Shown: positions 7,151-13,251 of the stretch, in pieces
Position numbering within the stretch: position 1 is the first letter of the stretch
How the letters are laid out: the number at the start of each line of letters is the position of its first letter
Assembly (NCBI GenBank): GCA_036520835.1
Contig: DATDIX010000164.1
Coordinates: 1 to 13,251 of the forward strand
Length of the DNA stretch: 13,251 nucleotides
DNA from: VBAT01 sp036520835
Lineage (GTDB): Bacteria; Bacteroidota; Bacteroidia; Chitinophagales; Chitinophagaceae
Direction: 5' to 3'
Made by a program: the position numbers and the translations under genes
The notes under the pieces: model-generated
The model's input: the letters and a program-made list of their open reading frames with translations, nothing else
Database searches by the model: none
Told to the model about the DNA's origin: nothing

Positions 7151-9130
7151 TTAATTTTTAGAGGAAAGCAGTGCTTCGAGTTTTTCAATACGTTTAAGCA
7201 GATCATCATTTTGTTTTGAAAGTTCCTGTACCGCTTTCACCAGCGGCACTACAAATGCAGCGTATTGAATACTGTACAATTTGCTGTTGCCGGAAGGGGC
7301 CCTTACGCCATTAAAATCATAATTGCTTTCCTTTGAAGCCTGTTCCACTTCCTGTGCGATAAACCCGGTTTGGATAATTTTTTCAATATCATACTTGCCT
7401 TCCCATTCCGGAGAATCTTTTATACCGCATAGTTCATTTTGCCTGTGAATATTTAATTTATAAGTTACCGGGTTGAGTTTAGTGATAAATGATAATCCAG
7501 GAACATTACTCTTAATATTATCTTTTATACGCTTGTCACTCCAATTGCTCCATCCCACCTGCCCGGCAATAAATGAAACACTGGTATTACCTATCTCCAT
7601 TTCATTAGTATTGCCTGCGACATAACCAGCATAATAACCAATTGCTGTATGATTACTGGTTGTTGCTGGTTTGTTGGCTCCTGCACCAAATCCAATGGCA
7701 GTATTACCAACTCCTGTGGTATTGGTATATAGCGATGAATGTCCAACGGCTGTATTATGATATCCGGTAGTGTTAAAACGAAGAGCTACTGTCCCGTTCG
7801 CGGTATTGCCATACCCTGTTGTATTGGCGGCGAGGGATTCCAGTCCGCTGGCAGTATTTTGAAATCCTGTACTGTTTGAATACAGTGCTATATAACCAAT
7901 AGCCGTATTGTGATATCCAGAACTATTACTAAATAAAGTTTGATAGCCAATAGCCGTATTGCTAATGCCGGTGTTTGCAACGGTGAATGGAGAACCCATC
8001 AATGCCTCATAACCAACTGCAATATTTGTGTTAGTATAAGCTGTGAGGGTGCTGTTGGCATAATACATAGCTCTTGTGCCTATTGCCGTGGCATTATTTC
8101 CTGCCTTATTGAATATAAGTGCAGACTGCCCAATGGCAGTATTGAGAGAACCTATGGTGTTAGAATTAAGTGCCGCATAACCATTGGCGGTATTGGCAAA
8201 ACCTGTTGTGTTGGCAGTAAGTGTAATAGAACCATTGGCGGTATTGAAATTACCTGTGGTATTGTTTTGAAGTGCGTAATAACCATTGGCGGTATTTTCG
8301 AAACCTGTAGTGTTGTAGTAAAGTGCTAACGCACCATTGGCTGTATTGGAAAAACCTGTGGTATTTTGATGCAGTGCGAAAAAGCCATTGGCAGTATTTT
8401 CGTTACCCGTGGTATTGTAATAAAGGGCGTTGGCTCCATTGGCGGTATTGGAGTTACCCAAAGTATTGGAAAAAAGTGCCCTGGCTCCAATGGCAGTATT
8501 GGAAGAACCGGTAGAATTATAAGCCAGAGCAAGTAGGCCGTTGGCAGTATTGGAAGAACCGGTGATATTGTTATAAAGTGTGAGTGCGCCAATGGCGGTA
8601 TTGGAAGAACCCGTGGTATTGAAATATAAAGATAGATATCCTATTGCCGCGTTGCCGTTACCTGTAGTTATGTTCTTCCCGGCGCCATAACCTAAAAACG
8701 TTAACCCCTTTATTGAATCTATCAGGCCGGCAGGCTGATTGTTTATACGGAACCGCAATGGGTTATTATCTGTTGTACCCACAAAATTATTAACTGCATC
8801 GCTGCCGCTGTTGCCGGTAAGGTTCCATCCGCTTTTAGATACAATGGTTTGCCAGTTGGGCACAGCCGATGTTCCCATATTCACCATCAATTGATTTTTA
8901 ACTGAATCATATACCATCAAGCCTTTTGCTGGATTAGAAATGGAGCCAATCGCCGATGTGGTCATTCTTGGCATCAATAATCCTTTTGTTGTACTGTTTA
9001 TTTCCAGCTGAGCAGAAGCGTTGGGAGTAGTGGTGCCAATACCGACATTTTGAGAATAGATATTCTTTGGAAAACTCATTGCAACAAGAAACAAGGTGCA
9101 AGCCAAAATAAATTGTACTATTTTTTTCAT
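7151..9130 (-). CDS. Secreted beta-roll repeat protein with S74 autochaperone domain, paralogue B
   Basis: This 659-residue protein has a signal peptide (residues 1-27, ending NIYSQ), VGIGTTTPNASAQLEI, and the N-terminal domain shared with A and C to residue 150. Residues 151-501 contain the array in the same layout as A and C. The S74 domain starts at SDKRIKD (Ser531, Lys536), with TGFIAQEVEQ and YAAFVVPLVKAVQEL. The tail is a short coiled coil (LLKRIEKLEALLSSKN), 14 residues shorter than in A and C, which accounts for most of the length difference. The chemistry expected from the family is cleavage before the Asp of SD, releasing a C-terminal piece of about 129 residues after trimer folding. 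It is separated by 6 bases from both neighbours, so translational coupling is likely. Confidence in the architecture is high; the biological role is inferred. Confidence 0.9.
   Translation of the reverse strand: MKKIVQFILACTLFLVAMSFPKNIYSQNVGIGTTTPNASAQLEINSTTKGLLMPRMTTSAIGSISNPAKGLMVYDSVKNQLMVNMGTSAVPNWQTIVSKSGWNLTGNSGSDAVNNFVGTTDNNPLRFRINNQPAGLIDSIKGLTFLGYGAGKNITTGNGNAAIGYLSLYFNTTGSSNTAIGALTLYNNITGSSNTANGLLALAYNSTGSSNTAIGARALFSNTLGNSNTANGANALYYNTTGNENTANGFFALHQNTTGFSNTANGALALYYNTTGFENTANGYYALQNNTTGNFNTANGSITLTANTTGFANTANGYAALNSNTIGSLNTAIGQSALIFNKAGNNATAIGTRAMYYANSTLTAYTNTNIAVGYEALMGSPFTVANTGISNTAIGYQTLFSNSSGYHNTAIGYIALYSNSTGFQNTASGLESLAANTTGYGNTANGTVALRFNTTGYHNTAVGHSSLYTNTTGVGNTAIGFGAGANKPATTSNHTAIGYYAGYVAGNTNEMEIGNTSVSFIAGQVGWSNWSDKRIKDNIKSNVPGLSFITKLNPVTYKLNIHRQNELCGIKDSPEWEGKYDIEKIIQTGFIAQEVEQASKESNYDFNGVRAPSGNSKLYSIQYAAFVVPLVKAVQELSKQNDDLLKRIEKLEALLSSKN
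7223..7507. repeat. S74-domain paralogous repeat, B copy (pairs with 9251-9535)
   Basis: Hand alignment to 9251-9535 gives 19 differences over 285 bases at a constant offset of 2028. The block encodes most of the S74 domain, from FITKLNPVTYKL to VKAVQEL. It is long and similar enough to support homologous recombination between A and B. Confidence 0.8.
7628..8680 (-). repeat. 51-bp tandem repeat array in paralogue B
   Basis: The array encodes residues 151-501 in the layout 12 x 17, 2 x 22, 5 x 17, 1 x 18, identical in register to A and C. The first twelve units (for example LYYNTTGFENTANGYYA) differ from their counterparts. The last six (for example LRFNTTGYHNTAVGHSS) are nearly identical to those of A and C. 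Confidence 0.9.
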
Positions 9131-9136
9131 GGTGAA

Positions 9137-11140
9137 TTAATTTTTGGAGGCAAGAAGGGATTCAAGTTTTCCCATCCTTTTCAATAGTTCATCATATTGC
9201 TTTTTTTGTTCTGCAATTTGTTTTTTCATATCCTCATTTTGAGTTGAAAGTTCCTGTACAGCTTTCACCAACGGCACTACAAAGGCTGCATATTGAATAC
9301 TGTACAATTTGCTGTTGCCGGAAGGGGCCCTTACCCCATTAAACTCATAATTGCTTTCCATCGCCGCTTGTTCCACTTCCTGTGCGATAAACCCGGTTTG
9401 AATAATTTTTTCAATATCATACTTGCCTTCCCATTCCGGTGAATCTTTTATACCGCATAGTTCATTTTGTCGGTGAATATTTAATTTATAAGTTACCGGG
9501 TTGAGTTTAGTGATAAATGACAACCCTGGAACATTGCTTTGAATATTATCTTTTATGCGCATGTCACTCCAATTGCTCCATCCTACTTGTCCGGCTATAT
9601 ATGAAACACTGGTATTACCCACTTCAATTTCGTTGCTGTTGCCAACCCATCCTGCATAATAGCCAATTGCGGTATGGTTGCTGGTTGTGGCTGGCTTGTA
9701 ATATCCCGCAGCAAATCCAATGGTAGTATTACCAATTCCTGTGGTATTAGTATATAGCGCTGAATGTCCAACGGCTGTATTATGATATCCGGTAGTGTTA
9801 TAACGTAAAGCAACTGTCCCGTTCGCCGTATTGCCATACCCTGTTGTATTGGCGTAAAGAGACTCCAGTCCACTGGCGGTATTTTGAAACCCTGTACTAT
9901 TAGAGTACAAGGCCGTATGGCCGATTGCCGTGTTATGATACCCTGAGCTGTTGTTAAGCAAAGTTTGATAACCGATAGCTGAATTGGCAATGCCTGTGTT
10001 TGCGGCACTGTTTACGGAACCCATCAATGCTTCATAACCAACTGCAATATTTGTGTTAGTATAGGCTGTGGTGGTTGGGTTGGCATAATACATGGCTCTT
10101 GTGCCTATTGCCGTAGCATTATTTCCAGCCTTATTGAATACAAGTGCAAAATGCCCAATAGCGGTATTGTAAGAACCTGTGGTGTTGTAATAAAGTGCTC
10201 CATAACCATTTGCAGTATTGTAAATGCCAGTGCTATTAGAATAAAGTGTTTGAGAACCATAGGCCGTATTTGCATTACCTGCAGTAGTGGAATATAGTGA
10301 CGCGTAACCCATGGCTGTATTGGAAGAAGCTGTGGTATTAGAGAAAAGCGCATAATGACCATGGGCAGAATTGGAAGTGCCTGTGGTATTGGAGCGAAGT
10401 GCAAAATAACCATTGGCGCTATTTTCGCTACCAACCGTGTTATTATAAAGTGCTCCAAAACCATTAGCGGTATTGTAGAAGCCCGTAGTATTGGAAAAAA
10501 GTGTATACGCACCATTAGCAGAATTAGAAGAGCCTGTGCTGTTTGAGAAAAGTGCATTTTCACCAATAGCAGTATTGGAAGAACCCGTGGTGTTGGAGTA
10601 AAGTGCCTGGGGCCCATTGGCTGTATTGGAATAACCGGTGGAGTTGAAATACAAAGATTGATATCCTATTGCCACATTATTATATCCGGTAGTCGTATTC
10701 TTCCCGGCACCGTAACCAAAAAATGTCAGCGCATTTGCTGAATCTATATGTCCGGCTGGCTTATTGTTTATACGGAACCGCAATGGGTTATTATCTGTTG
10801 TACCCACAAAATTATTGACTGCATCGCTGCCGCTGTTACCTGTAAGGTTCCATCCGCTTTTTGAAACAATGGTTTGCCAGTTGGGCACAGCCGGTGAACC
10901 CATATTCACCATCAATTGATTTTTTACTGAATCATATACCATTAATCCTTTTGCAGGAGTAATAATAGCAGTGATACCCGAAGTAGTCATTCGTGGCATC
11001 AATAATCCTTTGGTTGTACTCCTTACTTCTAATTGAGCAGAAGCATTGGGAGTAGTAGTGCCGATGCCTACATTTTGAGAAAAAATGCCCGGCACAAAGA
11101 ATAATATGCAAGACGCAAAAAGGAAAACAATTTTTTTCAT
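9137..11140 (-). CDS. Secreted beta-roll repeat protein with S74 autochaperone domain, paralogue A (first of cluster)
   Basis: This 667-residue protein is the first S74 gene after the regulator. Its signal peptide (residues 1-22, ending GIFSQ) lacks the PKNIY stretch of B, C and D. VGIGTTTPNASAQLEV and the shared N-terminal domain run to residue 145, then the array covers residues 146-496. The S74 domain begins at SDMRIKD (Ser525, Lys530) and includes the SPEWEGKYDIEK insertion, TGFIAQEVEQ and YAAFVVPLVKAVQEL. The tail is a coiled coil (MKKQIAEQKKQYDELLKRM). As for its paralogues, the expected product is a trimeric fibre folded by a chaperone that cuts itself off. Only this gene has a sizeable upstream region (113 bases), so any operon promoter is most likely there or upstream of the kinase. 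The ATG lies inside a predicted RNA stem (see leader). Confidence 0.9.
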   Translation of the reverse strand: MKKIVFLFASCILFFVPGIFSQNVGIGTTTPNASAQLEVRSTTKGLLMPRMTTSGITAIITPAKGLMVYDSVKNQLMVNMGSPAVPNWQTIVSKSGWNLTGNSGSDAVNNFVGTTDNNPLRFRINNKPAGHIDSANALTFFGYGAGKNTTTGYNNVAIGYQSLYFNSTGYSNTANGPQALYSNTTGSSNTAIGENALFSNSTGSSNSANGAYTLFSNTTGFYNTANGFGALYNNTVGSENSANGYFALRSNTTGTSNSAHGHYALFSNTTASSNTAMGYASLYSTTAGNANTAYGSQTLYSNSTGIYNTANGYGALYYNTTGSYNTAIGHFALVFNKAGNNATAIGTRAMYYANPTTTAYTNTNIAVGYEALMGSVNSAANTGIANSAIGYQTLLNNSSGYHNTAIGHTALYSNSTGFQNTASGLESLYANTTGYGNTANGTVALRYNTTGYHNTAVGHSALYTNTTGIGNTTIGFAAGYYKPATTSNHTAIGYYAGWVGNSNEIEVGNTSVSYIAGQVGWSNWSDMRIKDNIQSNVPGLSFITKLNPVTYKLNIHRQNELCGIKDSPEWEGKYDIEKIIQTGFIAQEVEQAAMESNYEFNGVRAPSGNSKLYSIQYAAFVVPLVKAVQELSTQNEDMKKQIAEQKKQYDELLKRMGKLESLLASKN
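9251..9535. repeat. S74-domain paralogous repeat, A copy (pairs with 7223-7507)
   Basis: This is the partner of the block at 7223-7507, with 19 differences in 285 bases by hand alignment. Many differences fall at third codon positions, consistent with purifying selection or partial gene conversion. Confidence 0.8.
9653..10705 (-). repeat. 51-bp tandem repeat array in paralogue A
   Basis: The array encodes residues 146-496 as twelve 17-residue units, two 22-residue units, five of 17 and one of 18. The consensus is LYSNTTGxxNTANGxxA. Asn recurs at the NTTG and NTA positions of nearly every unit, as expected for an asparagine ladder in a coiled beta structure. Confidence 0.9.
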
Positions 11141-11210
11141 ACCCTGTCTATTGAAGTGTAAAAACTTATTCTCAGTGAAAATGAGGTTACTTCAGGGTAT
11201 TTTCTATACC
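11139..11210 (-). promoter_or_regulatory. Possible leader RNA switch at the start codon of paralogue A
   Basis: On the sense strand three arms are visible. GGTAT (11210-11206) and ATACC (11200-11196) form a 5-bp hairpin with loop AGAAA. The same ATACC is part of ATACCCTG (11200-11193), which is perfectly complementary to CAGGGTAT (11146-11139), the last two bases of which are the A and T of the start codon. AAGT and ACTT just inside could add four pairs across a 7-base bulge. The two folds cannot coexist, so one hides the start codon and the other exposes it. This is inference from complementarity only. A weak candidate minus-7 box, TAAGTTTT (11168-11161, compare TAnnTTTG of Bacteroidota), would start transcription inside the structure and abolish the switch. 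Confidence 0.35.
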
Positions 11211-11222
11211 TCCGGTGGGTGA

Positions 11223-11240
11223 ATTTTAAACGATTAAAAT
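11223..11240. promoter_or_regulatory. AT-only dyad between regulator and first S74 gene
   Basis: ATTTTAA and TTAAAAT form a perfect 7-bp inverted repeat with a 4-base loop, starting 13 bases after the response regulator stop codon. It could be an operator for a dimeric regulator or a weak attenuator. It has no GC stem and no clean T tract, so I do not call it a terminator. The surrounding intergenic region is 11141-11253. Confidence 0.3.
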
Positions 11241-11253
11241 AATAGCAGGATGA

Positions 11254-11898
11254 TTACACCAGGCGCTGGCGGATGGCTTTTACAACAGCTTCTGAGGCAG
11301 AAGCAACATGCAGTTTTTTGTAGATCCTTTTTACATGGGTGCGGACCGTTTCATAACTGATAAAGCTTTTCTCCGCAATGACATGAAAGTTATATCCTTC
11401 CACCATCAGCGAAAGAACTTCCTTTTCGCGGTTACTTAATATATACTGTTCATCATTGGTCTGTACTGATGGCGCAAATTGCTGGAAGAGCTTAAGCACA
11501 CGGCTTGCTATATAAGGACTCATAGGAGAACCGCCATTATACACTTCATGAATAGCTTCAACCAACCTGGCCGGAGAGGTTGATTTCAGAATATATCCGG
11601 AAGCGCCGGCACAAATAGCAGCAAATATCTTATCATCATCCTCAAAAACGGTTTGGATAAGGATCTTTATGTCAGGCCAGTCCTTTACCACTTGTCTTGT
11701 GGCTGTTATTCCATCCATCCCGGGCATTTCGATATCCATTAAAACTACATTGGGGTTGGATCGCCTGATCCTGTAATCGAGATCCTGCCCATCCATATAA
11801 ACACCACAACAGCTAATGCCGTCGGTACCGCCACAGATAGCTTCAAAGCCATTACGCATGAGTTTATTGTCCTCGAATATGGCAACCTTTATCTCCAT
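11254..11898 (-). CDS. LuxR/NarL-type response regulator
   Basis: I choose the ATG at 11898, giving 214 residues beginning MEIKVAIFEDN. A longer frame starts at a TTG at 11937 and would add 13 residues with no homology to receiver domains. The receiver domain covers residues 1 to about 120, with acidic pocket Glu9/Asp10, phosphoacceptor Asp55 in VVLMDIEMPGMDG, Thr83 and Lys105. A helix-turn-helix of the LuxR/GerE class covers about 154-200 (LSNREKEVLSLM, YETVRTHVKRIYKKL). It is a DNA-binding transcription factor activated by phosphorylation. It follows the sensor kinase by 41 bases, so the two form a cognate pair in one operon. Its targets are not known from the sequence; the S74 genes immediately downstream are the obvious candidates (inference). 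Confidence 0.92.
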   Translation of the reverse strand: MEIKVAIFEDNKLMRNGFEAICGGTDGISCCGVYMDGQDLDYRIRRSNPNVVLMDIEMPGMDGITATRQVVKDWPDIKILIQTVFEDDDKIFAAICAGASGYILKSTSPARLVEAIHEVYNGGSPMSPYIASRVLKLFQQFAPSVQTNDEQYILSNREKEVLSLMVEGYNFHVIAEKSFISYETVRTHVKRIYKKLHVASASEAVVKAIRQRLV

Positions 11899-11939
11899 CC
11901 TGAGTGTATCGAAGGATTGATTTTTATAAAGAAACAAAA

Positions 11940-13251
11940 TTATATTGCTTCCCGTTGTCCCCCGCTGGGGTGAAAATTGAATTGTAACCGGATATGGGTG
12001 CCCTTCCCTTCCTGCGAGTCAATGGCAAACGTTGCATCCAGGTCGGCCGCCCTCGCCTGCATATTATTCAGCCCGTTTCCCTCATGGCTCCTTTTTTTAT
12101 CAAAACCTTTTCCATCATCTCTTATTTCTATTTCAATCCGGTCACCTTTTTTATTTAATGCAAGGAAGATATTTTTCCCCCCTGAATATTTAACAGCATT
12201 GTTGATAGCTTCCTTTATTAGCATGTAAATATTTTTTCTTGCCTGCATGGAAGGCGAATGAAGCCGAACCTGCTCATCCATATCAAGGTGCAGCCGGATC
12301 GCTTTACCCGCACATAAATTAACCGCGTAGGATTGGAGTTTGGCGATGATCCGTTCAAAACTATCATTAAGAGGGTTGATCGTCCATACGATATCACTCA
12401 TTTTTTCTATCATTTCTTTTGAATTCGTAGTAATATGATCAAGATAAACCTGTGCGTCATTTTGCTGATGCTGTTGTAGCTTTTCCCTCGCAATTTCACT
12501 AAAGAGCGCTACGCCACTCAGGGTGGCACCCACTTCATCATGTATATCCCTGCTGATGCGCGCCCGGATTTTAGCTCCTTCTTTTTCCTTTTCTGTTTTT
12601 ATCAATTGTTCCTGCGCCTGTTTCAAGTCAACAAGGGATGCCGCCAATTGCCTGCTCAATTTCTTATTCTGAGTATAGCGATAATATATAGACCCGCTGA
12701 AAAGCAATATGGCAGCAATAGCGATGTATGCAAAATTCTTACGCTGGCTCTCCTGTCCTGCAATAGCTGACTGCAATTCTTTTTCTTTCGCCATCAACTC
12801 CAGTTCATTTTGTTTCTTAACCATTTCTTTTTGCTGGTTATCGAATGCCAGGTTGCTTTCGGATGCCTCCAGTCTGTTGATCTCATTCTCCTTCGAAAGA
12901 AGAGTAAGTTGCTGTGATTTCTGTGCATCTGCCAGGTTTTGTTTTTCTATCTCATCCATTTTTGATTTAAGTTGGTATCCATCCAGTTCTTTTTCTCTTT
13001 GTAGCAATTGAATCTGTTGTTCCTTTTTTTCGGTTTCATATCGCGTACTGAGTTCAATCACCGCTTTTTCTTTGCGGAATGTCCACAATGAATCTTTCAG
13101 ATGATCATGAATCCGAAAATAATAGAGCGCTGAATCCTTATCTCCTTTTTTTTCAAATGCCCTGGAAATATATAAGTTGGCATCAGTGATATTTTCAACC
13201 GGCCGTTGAGTGCTGTTCAATTGTATCGCATATAACAAATGCATGATTGCA
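11940..13251 (-). CDS. TPR/coiled-coil sensor histidine kinase (N-terminus beyond window)
   Basis: The frame stays open past the first Met (13244) to the window edge, and that Met lies inside a TPR-like helix, so the true start is probably outside. Numbering from that Met gives 434 residues. Residues 22-55 resemble a TPR unit (NLYISRAFEKKGDKDSALYY). Residues 60-168 form a long charged coiled coil, 171-188 a membrane helix, and 226-260 a HisKA_3-type dimerisation helix with phosphoacceptor His235 in RDIHDEVGATLSG. An HATPase_c domain follows, with the N box near EAINNA (345-350), DDGKGF (376-381) and GNGLNNM (389-395). The TPR part probably lies in the periplasm and the kinase in the cytoplasm. 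Its partner is the NarL-type regulator downstream. The signal sensed is unknown. Confidence 0.9.
   Translation of the reverse strand, partial: AIMHLLYAIQLNSTQRPVENITDANLYISRAFEKKGDKDSALYYFRIHDHLKDSLWTFRKEKAVIELSTRYETEKKEQQIQLLQREKELDGYQLKSKMDEIEKQNLADAQKSQQLTLLSKENEINRLEASESNLAFDNQQKEMVKKQNELELMAKEKELQSAIAGQESQRKNFAYIAIAAILLFSGSIYYRYTQNKKLSRQLAASLVDLKQAQEQLIKTEKEKEGAKIRARISRDIHDEVGATLSGVALFSEIAREKLQQHQQNDAQVYLDHITTNSKEMIEKMSDIVWTINPLNDSFERIIAKLQSYAVNLCAGKAIRLHLDMDEQVRLHSPSMQARKNIYMLIKEAINNAVKYSGGKNIFLALNKKGDRIEIEIRDDGKGFDKKRSHEGNGLNNMQARAADLDATFAIDSQEGKGTHIRLQFNFHPSGGQREAI

Noticed and set aside
10105..10617. Long minus-strand open frame of 170 codons inside paralogue A
   Set aside because: It is a shifted frame of the array. 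As the unit is 51 bp, a frame lacking stops in one unit stays open through many; the product is hydrophobic repeats without a start context. The same applies to 9595-10008, 6094-6453, 5611-5862 and 8326-8592.
2840..10705. N-glycosylation sequons (N-T-T, N-S-T) in the repeats
   Set aside because: They follow from the structural NTTG motif, and nothing in the window suggests an N-glycosylation system; the known Bacteroidota O-glycosylation motif is different.
1018..11140. Prophage tail-fibre module
   Set aside because: All five proteins have signal peptides and no tail, capsid, lysis or integrase genes are present in the window; the S74 domain alone is not diagnostic of phage.
11190..11253. 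Rho-independent terminator after the response regulator
   Set aside because: The dyads present are either AT-only or five base pairs long and none is followed by a clear T tract.

Overview
The window looks like chromosomal DNA of a Bacteroidota bacterium, most plausibly a Chitinophagaceae-like member of the class Chitinophagia (inference). The reasons are the AT-leaning composition, start sites without Shine-Dalgarno sequences, the secreted-protein opening QNVGIGTxxPxxxAQLEI, a TPR/coiled-coil sensor kinase of the NarL-partner type, and a secreted fibronectin type III protein. Every gene I can support lies on the minus strand, so the biological order runs from high to low coordinates. No RNA genes, insertion sequences, CRISPR arrays or phage structural genes were seen, and no gene-free stretch exceeds 113 bases.

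Upstream end (13251 to 11254): a two-component system. It has a sensor histidine kinase cut at its N-terminus by the window edge (TPR, coiled coil, one membrane helix, HisKA_3-type dimerisation helix, ATPase) and a LuxR/NarL-type response regulator. A 113-base intergenic region follows, with an AT-only dyad and a potential RNA switch that overlaps the start codon of the next gene.

Centre (11140 to 1018): five tandem paralogues, called A to E here in order of transcription, with 667, 659, 673, 976 and 387 residues. They are separated by only 4 or 6 bases. Each has a signal peptide, a VGIGT-type N-terminal segment and a C-terminal peptidase S74 (endosialidase-type intramolecular chaperone) domain with the SDxR[LI]K autocleavage motif, followed by a coiled-coil tail. 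A to D also carry long arrays of a 17-residue Asn/Thr/Gly repeat (51 bp) related to YadA-type head repeats. A, B and C share an identical repeat layout. D has 36 repeats and looks like a mosaic of C (N-terminus) and E (C-terminus). E has no array.

Downstream end (1013 to 1): a secreted protein with a signal peptide, a Bacteroidota-type N-terminal beta domain and a fibronectin type III domain. It runs off the window and is easy to miss because neither its stop codon nor its C-terminus is present.

Working model (inference): the sensor/regulator pair may control, or be co-transcribed with, a cassette of secreted, probably trimeric fibre proteins. Their S74 domains would drive trimer folding and then cut themselves off. 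With no phage genes around, these look like host surface or extracellular fibres rather than phage tail fibres. How they leave the periplasm is not evident from the sequence.
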